From Ptychodera flava (taxonomy: Eukaryota; Hemichordata; Enteropneusta; Ptychoderidae), in the NCBI RefSeq assembly GCF_041260155.1, contig NC_091928.1, positions 43,089,327 to 43,153,326 on the forward strand: DNA of 64,000 nt, in the 5' to 3' direction. The notes below the pieces were generated by a model, which did no database searches, was not told the DNA's origin, and worked only from the letters and a program-made list of their open reading frames with translations. The position numbers were made by a program, and so were the translations under genes. Each line of letters begins with the position of its first letter. The first letter of the stretch is position 1. Of this stretch, positions 13,656-26,550 are shown in pieces.

Positions 13656-15545
13656 AGATAGCCAGTTATTTTTTGTCAATTTCGTATCCCAAGATTTACA
13701 CTTCGTTTTCACAACGTCATCCATGTCTGAACAAAGTCGTTGGTAATTCCAACCCAGTAGCCATCTTAGCTACCATAGTTACTATAGGAACAAGAGAGAG
13801 GGCCGTGTTTTTTTTTTTTCGCTTGCTCCAAAGACAACTTGTTACATTGTGAATACTGAGACCATTTTGTGCGTGTGTGCGCGTGCCATTACAGTTCTCC
13901 AGTAATGTCACCATTTACAGACTACTTAACTTTCTGTATGTACAAACCTTAAGCAAAACAGAACCTAGGGAGGCTTTATTTGGACACTTGATTCGTTTGT
14001 GTGGCAGACATTTTCCATGAACAAAGCTCAGGTTCAGTCCGAATACAGTTGTTGACGACAAGCCTGCATTGTTGTTTAAAAAAATTTCTTCAGCAGTTGT
14101 CTGTCATGTCAACAAATTTCTCACTTCCCTGCTCAAATGTGTTGCAATTTCTTCTCTAATTGCAATGTCATGATAACATTGTAAAAATGTTGAAAATGGG
14201 GGAGATTGTGAAATACATTTTCATACAGCTGTTACCACTGAGGGCGCCCTTTCACATCAAATGTGCCACATTTTTCTGTTCCCTACAAATCCTGTAAATT
14301 GCAGATTTTTCATCCTATATAACTCCTAACTTCATTTTATGGTATTCTTCCATTTCTGCATCCATCATAAAGGTGACTTGCACTGCCATTCACTACTGAC
14401 CTGTATGTTAATCTAAACAAGCAAAAAAATACTGCAACTACTTGGAAAAAGTCATGATCTTCGTGTTTGGAGGTTCAGTAAACACAATTTGTTACTTTTT
14501 AAGGTATTGCTCGTCTGAAGTGAGTCCTGTCATGTGAAAAAAAATGTTGTGAATCTCAAAATGGTCCAAATCTGAGACATATAATACACAGGGCTTTTAG
14601 TCTGAGAAAATGAAATGTCTTTTGTCCAGCATAGTCATTTTGACTCCGAGCATGACAATAATTGGAGTGTCACTTTGCGGCAAGACTTAGCAGCACTTTT
14701 CTCATGCATAACAATTACGAAGGTAGCTCTTTTTTGTACTTTACTCAAAAATGTAAGCAAATTGAACATATGTACCAACTTTGTCTATTTATTTGTACTT
14801 AATTTTATTTCCTAATCTATGTATCATGGGGATGATCTTTTCTGAATTTGTTTTGTAATATTTCAGTGCTTTGTAGAAATTGACTGTAATAAGACTCGGT
14901 GTTATCTGTCGATGCATTCATACAGACTAGGAGTTTCATTTCTGAAAAAAAAATGTGTATTTAATCAGTCCTTCAAACGGTTGTATATTGCATCATGTGG
15001 AGAATTTCAAAACTGTTGCTAGGGTGTAAAATCGGTCAAGTGTATTCTATCTTGAGCTGGAGTTGCATACCTCCCTGTAAGAGTATTGTAAAATGATGAA
15101 ATTTTTATCGAATTTGTACCTAGTTATCAATGCTGTGTGGGTGAGACTTGTTAACGATGGCAGCCGTTCGGTTCAGATTTTACCATGTATATGTTCGCAT
15201 GTTGATAGAGAGGTATCCAATCAGTCTAGGCCTTGGTTTAAATTTAACCAATCAGATGAATTTCAGGAGCAGAATCAACCAATCAGGGTGTTGCATAAAT
15301 TTCAAATTCTCAGTAACTGTCATTGTCAGAATGTAATCCCAGCAGAGAAGTGAATGATACTCAGTACAGAGTAACAACATTGAGGATTCCAGATGATGAA
15401 GTTGAGGCGTGCGTGTTTGATTACTAAGTATGTTCGTTCACCTTTAAGGTTCAGTTTTGCTTGATGATATTGAACTTGTTTTTTTCCAGAAACCTTGATA
15501 GCATGGAGTAAAATCTGAATAAAGCACGTAGTGCAGAAACTGAAA
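13656..15545 (+). other. probable NAP1L 3' UTR with poly(A) signal
   Basis: Non-coding stretch after the stop codon. The first good AATAAA in the sense direction is at 15518-15523, followed by a run compatible with cleavage near 15540. No other coding exon is visible. The end point is inferred from the poly(A) signal alone. Confidence 0.5.
15217..15283 (+). promoter_or_regulatory. three CCAATCAG boxes at exact 31-bp spacing
   Basis: CCAATCAG occurs at 15217, 15248 and 15279, all on the plus strand, with start-to-start distances of 31 and 31 bp. The sequence between the boxes is not repeated, so this is not a simple tandem duplication. Arrays of CCAAT boxes about 31-35 bp apart are typical NF-Y sites of cell-cycle promoters. 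The position, in or just before the end of the NAP1L 3' UTR, is unusual for a promoter; an enhancer or unannotated start is possible. Confidence 0.45.
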
Positions 15546-16728
15546 ATACTACAATCTAATACAACAGAGTGAGTGTTTTCTTCTAGGCAAAGCTGGACCT
15601 CGTGTCTTGTAATTTTTAGCTCCCATGGGGTACATGTATACCAATCAGAGGGAGCTTATGGAATCCGTGAATGTCTGTCACTGTACGTCTGTCTGTACAA
15701 ATGTATGGTTTGTTGTGTTTGAAAGACTGTTGAAAACACACGTAGAAATCATCCGGTTGAAAGTTCGTTCTCAATTCAAATTATTATAGGCTTCAAATTC
15801 GCTTTCAGTTCAATTATTGAAGACTTTCAAACATGAACACATAACCCTGACAAATAAGAAAGTAATAATACTAGTAGGTGAAGTCATATCTGAAATATAA
15901 ACAATTGCAGTTGGGGAAAAAGTAGCCTGCCTTCCAGCTTTTGTTTTCAATCGTATGTGTGTGCAACATTCTATGGATGTGATCACAAAAGCAATCTGGT
16001 CTTATCCGAATGATGTCCTGAATTTTTGGGGCACAATATATGCAAATGAGCAGAACACGTAGAGATACGTGTGACAAAGTTACGACATTCCCCCAACCCC
16101 ATGTTGAATAAACTCAGTTGAAAACACCATAAGAATGGTGAAAAATTGTACTGACAAATTTGTGGTGATAAAAATATGATGTAATGCTGTCTTTGCTGTC
16201 ATAGTGTGTCCATTACTGCACTAGACCAGTCTGAGGTATTTTGTACACAACCGATGACAAACACATATCAAAATAAACACATATATTACCGTAACATGAC
16301 AGTCTAATGTCAAACTCAATAGAAAGATTGTAGGAAAGCCAAGTAGAAATTTAACTTTGATCAGCAGCGAGCAAGGTATGTGTTACACTCACAGCCCCTT
16401 GTTCGCTATGCAGCTCTATCCTCGTCCATATATAGATTGATGCATATGACATATCATTGCCTCGCACAGTGGATTGACTGATGTCCAGAAGGCAGAGATG
16501 ATGTTTGGAAAATATTTCTTTCTGGCTAAAAGAACAAACCTTGCACTTAGCATCTTTCAAAAAGTCCCCAGGAGGGAGAAATATGCTTTAATTCTCTTCA
16601 AAATTGGCAGATGATCAGAACATAGCAGTACTTCTGATCGTCCATATTTCTCTGAATAATCATTGAAAGCGAAATGTGAGCTATGAATCACTGTGATTTG
16701 TCAGAGGCTGATTTGAGATGCTACTAAA

Positions 16729-16945
16729 ACCCTTTGAGTGCTGTAATTTTTCCCAGCAAAATTTTATAGCAACATTTTACCATGATTCTGTAAATTTTTT
16801 GATAATTTTGGACCAAATGGACATCACTTTTCAATGGCTACAGTTTTTGACCAAACTTTTTCCAAAGAATCAGAAAAAAATCAACTTGGTTATATTTCAG
16901 AAAGGTGACAAAAATTGACTTTGCCACTCACAAGAGCGGGTGAAG
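16729..16945. mobile_element. MITE, CCCTTTGAGTGC family
   Basis: Starts AACCCTTTGAGTGCTGTAAT; interior GATAATTTTGGACCAAATGG; end degraded (GCCACTCACAAGAGCGGG). Followed at once by a copy of the roughly 85-bp MITE. Confidence 0.75.
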
Positions 16946-17296
16946 GTTGTCCAATGAAACCGAGGCAGAGAGAGAATTCACTTTAACCTGTTCACCCCCA
17001 ATTCCCTTTAAACAGGTCCTCGATCACCATTGATAACAATAGGTTTGGGCTAAGCCATGGTGATGAAAGGGTGAAACTCTGCTAAGGTTGCTATAAATGG
17101 CACCTACAGAAATCACGATTTTTCAGTACAACGTACTTAACAACATAGGTCTAATGCGAGAGTTCCAAGATACAGACACTCAGCTACCTCATTGTATGGC
17201 CCACTGTATTATTTCAGAATACTTGAAGAAATTTGTTCATTTTCAAGTAGTAAAATAATGAAAATACTATCAAGAGTTACAGCTATTGCACCCAAA

Positions 17297-20200
17297 TCAT
17301 CTGTTTTCACCGAGTGCAAAGCAGTGTCCAGCTCCAGACCCTAGCAATGTTATCTTTCTCTTAGAGAGTACTTCTATCAATTTAGGTTCATTGACATTCA
17401 CTTCACTTCCGTCACCGCACATTCCGTGTTCATTCCATCCCCATGCCAACACTCTGCCGTCATCTGTAACCATATCAACAAAATACAGAGGAAGTGTCAT
17501 GATGGAATTTCGTAAGTGTTCAACTTCTATGTTCTCTTGCACTGACATAAACAGGTATACCCCTTTTCCTGCCAAGTCCATATTTCACCACAAGGTCAAG
17601 ATGGTTAAAATTAATGAAACTCAACATATTCCATATCGTGTATTTTTAACATAATACTGTACATTTGAAGGCTGTTGAAAACATAAATACTGTAAAGTTG
17701 ATTTTTTGGACCAAAGATGCTATAACAGACCAAGCCAAGTGGGTGAAAATACGTCATATTTTGGCTCAATACCGCTTTTCACTGAGTTGGCTGATGGGAA
17801 AGTGATGTCTGGCAGGAAAAGGGATAAATCTGCTATGAATTTCACAGTCCAGAGAGAGTGGATGCAGTGATGGTGTATCTTTGTCAAAATGGCAAAAAAA
17901 CTATACCGTATATGTATGATAAAGTTATTAGCCATTCTGTTAAAACTTTGAAAAATTGAAATTCATCAGCTGTATTGGACAAAGCTCTTTGAGAACTCTG
18001 CAACTTGTTCAACAAATGCAACTTCATGAACAAATTTTAAGCTTTTTATTGAAAAGTTTCTGGTCACAATTACCTGTCAGTGCAAGATTATGCTCAGCTC
18101 CGCAAATCATCTAAAATTAAAGAATTAGAGACATATTTATGGATTGGTGATGACCCCTTTTGACATTTTTGAAACCAAAATGGTGTACATAACTCCAACA
18201 TCTTTGGATTAGAGTTTCATTGACACAAGCAAAATTATCAATCTTAAAGCTGAAAGTCTGGTTATTAGATCAAACAATATCCTTTTTCTGTGCAGTCTTC
18301 CAGTTTGCTGAATTTCACAGTGCCTTTATCTATCAATACACAGTACAATTTTTACCATACAAAATTCTATCTAGGAAGGCAGCTTACAACTTTGTTAAAG
18401 TCACACATAAAAATATTTACAATTGCAAATTTTATTGGTGCCTGCAACTTGTTTCTAAATATTGCCTTGCTCTTGACCTTTATATGACCTTTCTAAAATG
18501 AGACAATGGAGTTTTACCATCTTTGATAGCATTGTGTTGTGTCACTAAGATCATTAAATAATCAAAGAAAGTTAATAATTATATGTTTATGACTCTTGTC
18601 ACTTGCAACAAAAACATAATATCGGTTGCATTATTGTTGATCTGACTGTCTTTTCCCACTGTCTACCTTTTTCTTCCAGTAAGGTCATAGACACAATGGC
18701 TAGATTCACTCATAAATAATTTTGCATTTTAATAGGAATGAAATTTGATTAAGAAATATAAAGGGATATTGACAGATATTTGCATGTGAACTTAAATTAA
18801 ATATGAACAATGAAAAAATCATTGGTTTCATAGATGCTCCACATACTTGACAAATTTACAAAGTCACACAATTCCATGGAGTCCAGTTGCTTCAAAAAGC
18901 TGAGGGAGGTGTCCATGAAAGCTGTATTGTTTTCATAATGAAGAATTGGACCATTTCCAACTGATATGCAAATTATGTCAATTGATTTGCATGACAACAT
19001 GCATCATCCAATCAAATCTGACCTGTTTTACAACTCCTCTGAGCGATGCAATTTCCATTGGCTGCCCTCTACATTTCATTGGCTCACCATCATGACACAT
19101 GCTGGATGGGGCTGTTCCTAATTGACCGTAATCACATCTTCCCCAGCCGTAAATACATCTGGAGTCTGCTGCTTCACAGGAAATGAAGAAGTGAAACAAA
19201 ATGCAGCGAAGAATTTGAACACTTGCCATATACTTTTTGCCAAATAGCATTTTTAAATTTTTATCAAAGTATTCCTTTTTCAGTGTATCATAAATAAATT
19301 ACTTTCAAAATTATTTAAAACAATCACAAGGTGGTGCTTCATTTTGGAGAAAACATTAGTTTTCAAAGCAAAAAACTTAAAAAATCTATGCTGAACATAT
19401 TCTACATGTTTTCCTTTCATTCTATCTCCAAACTGTTTTCCTTTCATCCTATCTCCAAACTTCTACACTATTGTAGCAAACCTGTTATTGTGATTATCTG
19501 CAGTGAATTTCCTATCAATCAGAGTCAAATAATTCCATTTTACCTTTGGAAATAATATCAACCTCTTGTAAAAGTTAATATAATATCCTATAATGGCCTC
19601 TTTGATGTCTTAGTCTTGGATAATATGGAAATTATATCAACTTCCTTTGAGTTGATATAATTTCTGTATGGTCTCTGTTTGATGTCTTTTAATCTCTGTG
19701 TCATGATATTTAATCATATCTTACCTGTGACTGCCACTGTATGTGTCCAGCCACAGTGAATTTCCTGTATTCTCTGACAGTCAAATAATTCCATATTGAC
19801 CTTCTGAGGAGTCAATACAATTTCTTTCTGACCACTGCCCAATTTCTGACTGACTCCCTTGATAGAATCAGTCAACTGTTTGTGATTATTATCCCCCAGA
19901 CATACAATTCACCATCACCTGCGATCAATTATTGACAAAACTGTCATGATTGATTGCAAATTTCAAATTTCAAAATTACTGAGTGTATCAGTATTTTGTG
20001 TTGGATATTGGCAGCATATTGTGTGCGACATTGCCATGATAATACCTACAGGTAACTCATCACTGGAAGTCAGTTCACTCAGAGTAAAGGCAAGAATGAT
20101 TTAAAAACCTAGAAAGATTAATATCTCAACTTTGGTCTTGTTTGAGTTTTACTGGGAAGTGTTATAAAACATTGAATTTATCAAGATAAAAATCAACACA

Positions 20201-23200
20201 CTGAAGTTTCAGTGGATGATGAGGAACTGTCAAGTCAGCAATTTTCATTGATGGTCTCTTCTCAAAGCACACAAACTTTGCAATGTCTTGATCATATTAC
20301 GAGCCTTTATGCTATTTTTACATCTCTTCTGACTGTAACAGCACTTCCTACTGTTGTCACTGAGAGAAGTTCTGGCAAAACGAAATATGCATGTTCACTG
20401 TGACCTGACCTTCTTAAGCTCACTCTTTACCAAGCCTAACTCATTTTTCTTTCATTCACAAGAAGATATCCTACAATGCTAGGATGTCAGGTCTTATTCA
20501 AATTTGTGGATTTTCTTTGTCAAGAAAGAGACAATACTACCAAGTCTATTTCAGAAGGTCATGTTAGAGATGTACAATGTCACTATATAGCCTATATGCA
20601 TACATTAACTGCCAACCAGTGAAATGATTAGAAATCAAAAAAATAATGAAACAATACATACATACCTGTCAGACATACTGTATGATAGGACCCAGTCTCC
20701 ACTGATTTGGCATTTTGTATATTTGGAACTGAAGGAGAAAAAAATGACCAGAGAAATATTTCAATTCCATCAAATATTTAAAACAATTATGATCACTGGC
20801 AGGAATGCACTGTATAGCCAATATGGGGTGAAGAATTCCAAGGAGGAATTAATATATGACAATCACTTTGTTTTGTTCCAGTACGGTGCTTCAAAGAGTA
20901 ATATTACCCATGATGCAACTCCTGGTAGGGACTACAAAAAATTCCTTTTTATCGACCACCAGGATGCACTATTCTAGTCACATTTCTGATTTTCTGCTTA
21001 AATCTTGGAGGAAATGAAGAGGCTAACAGGTCAACTACACTTATGGAATGAGTGAACATTTTGGAACCCTTGTAAAATGACTTGGGAAGCTGGAAATTTT
21101 ATGTTTCCCAAAAGCAATCTGTTAAGTCACTGTAACATGATCTACAACTGATAATGATTATTGTTTTCTAAAATGAATTTAACAGAAATTAATTGACACA
21201 TGAAGTAATTCACTTGTATAGTACAAGTAACCAACTCTTACGGTAATCGGTCAATACGGTAATAGGTAGTCCATAAACTCCAGATGTTACAATTTTCACA
21301 CTTCATGATAACAGTCGAATCCATATTAAAATTGTTCAATATTCGACACATTGATAACTGTCCTCACCCTTTGTGGGTAACTTCTGCAAAGCAGGACAAC
21401 CAGTTCCTGTATCATCAGTTACACCAAGCTGTCCCTTTCTACCAGATCCCCAGCTCCACACTGCACCATCCGCTGTGATTGCAACACTGTGACGCAGTCC
21501 AGCCTTGACGTCCACAACCAAACCCTGCAGTGCCTATAGAAATGATAGATGATAAACAACAAGTGACTTGGTTGGAAGAGTTTTGGACAAAATTTGTTTC
21601 TTTGATTGATCACTTATCAGACGCCTGTACACTGTTGCTTTCAGGTCCAAAATAAGCATAAACATTATGATACACAGCCGGCAGTGACAACTCTGAGACA
21701 CAATGCTGCATACAGCGTACAAGAGAGAATACTAGAACTGCACTGAAACCAAGCCAATAGAATATGACAGCGTAGGTATGTATATAGTGAATCTAAGATA
21801 TCATATACCCTCTATGTATATTACATTTCGTCTAGGCCTACCTTTACTTCTTGTGGGACGCAAACATACTTCTGTACTTCAGGTATTCCCAATTGACCAT
21901 ATGCATTAGATCCCCATGCATAGACTTTGTTGTTCTCTGAATGTGTCAAAGTTAAAAAACATGTTTCAGGATCAACAAAGTAAACAAGCATACTGAGTAT
22001 TTAAACATATTCACGAAAATATTCAGGAAATCCAATTTTATTTTCCACATTGGTAATATCTTTACTTCGTATATCAATATGATGGACCCACCTATCCAGC
22101 TAATCTTGTATAAAATCACCAGAAATGAAACTCTTTATTTCTCTTGTATTATAATTGTCTACAAAACATTTCAAAGCAGGCCTGATTCAGATTCTGGCAA
22201 AATGAAGGGGCTTTAAGTACGTGTCTGGAAGTGCAATTCATGACAGTTCTACCTGGTATCTTTTAATAGAGAACCACTTTTTGACACATACAAAGTGTGT
22301 TCATTTTCTCTTGTGGTCCTTGATTTTATTATAGGCAACAAAAATCACATGCGTTGTATTTTGTTGGAATATAAAAAGAAATTTCCCATGTACTGTAATT
22401 AATCATTTCAATTTTAACACATCAAATATACCATTAAATGACTTCAACTTTGCTGTGTACTGAAAATCAGGCTGGTCATTAGCCAAAACTTTAACACTGA
22501 CAATTTAAAAAAATATGTAATGGTTTATAAAATTAAGCTACCTAATAAGCATCAATAGCATATCGATTTTTTCCAACATGCTAGGAAATTTCATGTTTCC
22601 ATTAGTTACACTCAAACAGAAAGCTATTTCTTTTTGGGCCTAATGACCTGGAAAGCTTGTTTCAAGATGATGACATTGAATCTGGCAAAAAGTGCATTCA
22701 CCTGTCAAGGCTACAGTGAAGTCCCAACCACAGCTGAGTTTCTTGACAGGCGGTAACCCAGATACTCGCTGGAACACTGTTAGGTTGTCTGTGTGATTGA
22801 CCCCTAGCTGACCTTTGGAATTCCAGCCACAGACAAACACATCTCCAGACTCTAAAAAGACAATTAAAGTGTACATTTTAATCCAATGTGATATCAATTC
22901 AGTCTCATTTAGGATGAAAGAAACACCACTTCTGTAGTTTTGGTTGTTTTCTAGTCTGACCTTATGTATCGACAGAATTTCAATTTTGTGAAAATTTGTC
23001 TTCTTTAAAAAAATTAATACAGATACTGAATAACTCAATTGGTGAAATACTCTGGTAAAATCAATAACAGGATATATGCTGGCAATACAGTTTAGACATA
23101 GACTGGAGATATTCTACAAATGGCAGTTTGGGCCAGCAAGGCTATCTAATGAAAGTGAGACATTTCAACAATGTTTCAACTGAATATTGAGGAAATTGTT

Positions 23201-24507
23201 AAACATCTAATCACTATAGAAATGGAACATAAATTATATCAATTGTTTTACAAAGTTTATTCAACATCATAGTAAACAATACCCATGATATGATTGTAAA
23301 ATTGTAACAGGATATCGTCAAAGTAATTTTATTTTACTTATGAGACGTCCCGAAAGGTTAGACTTCCGTACAAATTCTCCATGTTCTGTAAGCTCTCTAA
23401 TTTTTCAACGGCTAATGAGAACGAATGGATTGAACTTTCATAATTGCTCAAGACTTGCAATTGTAATCTGTCATAATTGTTTTGCTTTGCTGATTTGCAT
23501 GTTTATATATTATGAGACTCGATCACCTTTTACCATTATGGAAACAATATGAAACTTGGAAAAAAATGGGTATGTTACAGTATGTACAACCTTTGCACAC
23601 AAAGTGACTCAATATCTTGCGATGATGTTGGTACACTGTACTTGTATAAGTTCACAGACATACACTAAACTGATTTGCATAATGATGATCACAATCATAA
23701 ACAAGAAGAACATAATATTCTCTACATTTATTACCTGACACTAAAACGCTGTGGCCTCCACCACCATGGATGGATATCACTTTTTCTGGTATTTGTGAAA
23801 CTTTTTCAGGAGTGTGTTTGTCAACACAGTGTCCTAACCCTAGCTGACCATAGCTGTTTGCACCCTGCAGACATACAACACAGTGAAAATGAAACATTGA
23901 TGGTAGGTGAACATGATCAGGCTGCTTTGCATATACACAGGTAAAATATGTTAAATCGAATTACAATTAGACTTGAAAGAACTGTCTGTATAAATGAAGT
24001 GGTGGATTGTATACAAGTAGAATAGGCCTACATGTAGTTTTCCTAGGAGAGGCTATGACAGGTGTTTTCATATGCATCAATTTTGTCAAATAAACTGTTC
24101 TACTTATAGTTTTACTATCCTGAAGAACATGCAGCGACAAGTGTGCAAAAGGAAACGAAAACGGGAAACTGATGCCAAAGATTCACATTTAAAGCGATAA
24201 GCAGTTTATGGACGATATTTAGTACTGGTAGGCTGTGTAATTAAACGATTAAGCTCGGGCCGAGTTCGAAGTCGGGCGCCACCTATCGGCCATACTCAAC
24301 ACAATAAAAATTAATCATTAACATACGAACTTGCGAAATGTTTCAAATCATTTCTTAATTTAGAAACTGGTGGTGGATCTGACAAAACATACTGTATCAT
24401 CAGAATGATACTGAATGTGGGAAGAACGCCGCGGAGCCTGCACGTCTGATCGTCGTCACTGTGATCGACAATCTCGGCCGTTACATTCAACTCACCCATG
24501 AAAACAT
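17297..24507 (-). CDS. SERGEF: SERGEF/DelGEF-like RCC1 beta-propeller protein
   Basis: RCC1-repeat propeller; human SERGEF (DelGEF) binds SEC5 of the exocyst and is implicated in secretion control. Coding exons, 5' to 3' on the minus strand: 24507-24496, 23864-23735, 22851-22702, 21936-21842, 21533-21368, 20728-20666, 19918-19725, 19171-19023, 18110-18074, 17463-17297; about 387 residues against 458 in human, mainly lacking the human C-terminal tail. Matching blocks: WGANSYGQLGLGH, HGGGGHSVLV, SGDVFVCGWN, LSCGWDFTVALT, WGSNAYGQLGIP, AGLRHSVAIT, CGWTHTVAVT, YGWGRCDYGQLG, CGAEHNLALT, AWGWNEHGMCGDGSE and GAGHCFAL. The start is the ATG of MFSW: an in-frame TAA lies nine bases upstream. Exon 7 needs one extra base at about 19892-19896 to stay open (see findings). 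Exon 8 has a NAGNAG-type acceptor. The gene lies tail to tail with NAP1L and divergent from NFYA. Confidence 0.92.
17559..17825. mobile_element. MITE, CCCTTTTCCTGCCA family, second copy
   Basis: Begins ACCCCTTTTCCTGCCAAGTC and ends GTCTGGCAGGAAAAGGG. Shares the internal CAAGGTCAAGATGGTTAAAA region with the copy at 2831-3048. It sits just downstream of the SERGEF final exon start, in its last intron. Confidence 0.75.
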
Positions 24508-24760
24508 ACTCCATTACAAAGCCATACAAATGTCCCAGAATTCAGTTAGAAAGTGTGATTAACGATGCAAATTACATTATAATTAGATTATAATGAGGTA
24601 TATTTGATCACATGATAGTCATGTGATCAGATTTCGCCATTTTAATTGGAAAGGCGTCTCTGGCTGGTATAGGACGGCGAGGGTAGTCGTTTTCCTATTC
24701 GTTGGCCGCTGTATCCTTACATTTACAGCCAATCAGATCTTCTTCTTTTACCTGTAAGTC
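24508..24760. promoter_or_regulatory. probable SERGEF promoter, divergent toward NFYA
   Basis: Region directly upstream of the SERGEF start and pointing toward NFYA. It holds a perfect 11-bp-arm palindrome at 24605-24629 made of two facing TCATGTGA (M-box/E-box-like) halves, an inverted CCAAT (ATTGG) at 24645-24649 and a CCAATCAG box at 24729-24736. A strong plus-strand donor (GTAAGT) at 24754 could end a non-coding first exon of NFYA, but that is only inference; the first NFYA coding exon is 1.8 kb away. Confidence 0.4.
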
Positions 24761-26550
24761 ACTAATTTTCTTTCCTTTGGTCGAAATATTGCCCACTCAG
24801 CTGTGGGGCGCGAGATTTGTGTCTAAGAGGGGTGAAAATAGCCAGGATGTGTGAATTTGATTTCGGGAAATGCCAGATTCGGGTCTCGCCACATTGAGAC
24901 TCTGAGCTTTTGTCTGCCATGACGCCTGCTCATTTCATCTTTGTCAGCGGAATTTTGTTTGACGATCTCTGCTCGGTCCGATGTAAAATACGGGTCACAT
25001 ACGACCTCTTTGGCAGCATAGAGAGTTTCACTGTCTTTGATCACAACCTTTATGAAACAGTCGAGATGCCCAGTATCAAACAGCGAAAGAAATTGTTTTG
25101 GCCTTCGGAATATATTTGTCCGGTGGCCATTATTTCACCGCTCTGTCACGTATGACGAGCGGGACTCGGGCGTTTGTACGCGTCCTGCGTATGAGCCATC
25201 GCTTCACTTGAAAGAATGGTATTGCGTAAAAGTACTAAAACACCAATATTTTTGATGGTCTGTAAGCGCGACATCGGACCATTTAAGGTCTATGATCTGA
25301 CAGATGGTCCATCCAGTATTCTACAGTATTTGAGGCTCCGATCAGGCATATTCAAAATGTTTCGATGGGGATATTCCAGTCTGCAGTCTGCAGGCCAGCG
25401 TAGACAGAAGTCCAGCAACAACAGTCCTAGCGAAAGAAAGGCAGCTCTACTATCGTATGGAAGTATTCGGATTTTTAGACCATGGGACGCATGTTGATTT
25501 GAAGATGCAGTGCAACCCCAACTGTGAATATTGCCATATTTACCTTTCGATATTTTTGATAACTATCATCGTGTAAAGCCCCAAGCCAGCCGTCACTGCC
25601 CGCCTGGGTTTAAAGTTGTAAACAATATTGTATGTGATTAATATATAAACTTTATATTTGCTTGTGTTGTACACTGCCAGGTCAGAATTGATGAAACCCA
25701 AGAACGTTATAATGTCACGTTTCTGCCAAGTTACTGCGTGACACTTCCTACCGTTGTCTCGAATCAGCTAGCTTGGTGTATAGTTTGCAGAAATGGCTTG
25801 CTCGAGGTTTTGCCTAGGTATTTGGGTTGGACGGCAAAACAATCCAAATACACAGGCAAACCTGGAGCTACAGTACTACAGCTAGCAAGAATACAGACTA
25901 GTTTGTTTGCATATTTGATGTTGTGGGCACAATTTAAAAGTTCAAAAACAATTATCCACACCAGCAAGTTTGTTTCAAGTTTTGTTTGGTTATATCCTAA
26001 ATTTGTCTGGCAGTCTGAGTGTTACCAGTATGTTGAAAACACGATGATCAAACGGATAACTGGCATTTGCAACAGTTGTGTTGTGACTGCATGATGTTTG
26101 TTCAATTTTCCAGCAGCATCATAAATTTACTTAACTTCAAAAGTTCTGTCAAGGTGAAACTGTGCATAATGTGATAAAATAGTGATCATAAAACCTAAAC
26201 TGGCAGTAACTGCAGTATATGGCTGAGGTTGATAAAAAAAAAAACCACTTGGCAAAGTTATTGATAAGCAACTAGTGTGCTTGCCTAAGATTCACCCATA
26301 AATTGTGAATAATAGATTTAGAGACAAATAGACTAAAACATTCTGCAAAACAGCGACAGTTGTTCACTGTAAAGCCTCAATTGTCTAGCTCCCTCAACTA
26401 ATTTTAAAATCATAAAAATTTAACCTCATCATCCCAGTCATAATATCCATTACATTAGTGTAACCAACATCCTAGCAAAGGACTTGTCTTTCGCCGTAGG
26501 GTAAAACTACAATTTCATATGTTGTAGGTTTTCAATAATTCGGTGTCAAG
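24761..26550. other. spacer or NFYA 5' intron, no coding sequence seen
   Basis: Moderately GC-richer DNA up to about 25600, then AT-rich. I see no convincing exon. A plus-strand acceptor-like ttgtag about 25 bases before the NFYA ATG suggests that most of this is a 5' UTR intron of NFYA. Confidence 0.35.

Noticed and set aside
13209-13724. 171-codon minus-strand open frame with Arg-Glu repeats
   Set aside because: It is the antisense reading of the (TC)n tract and flanking intron and UTR of NAP1L.
20624-20977. 117-codon plus-strand open frame in the SERGEF intron
   Set aside because: It overlaps SERGEF exon 6 in antisense and has no protein similarity that I recognise.
24240-24300. GAGTTCGAAGTC resembling a tRNA T-loop
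   Set aside because: No matching acceptor, D or anticodon stems can be drawn around it.
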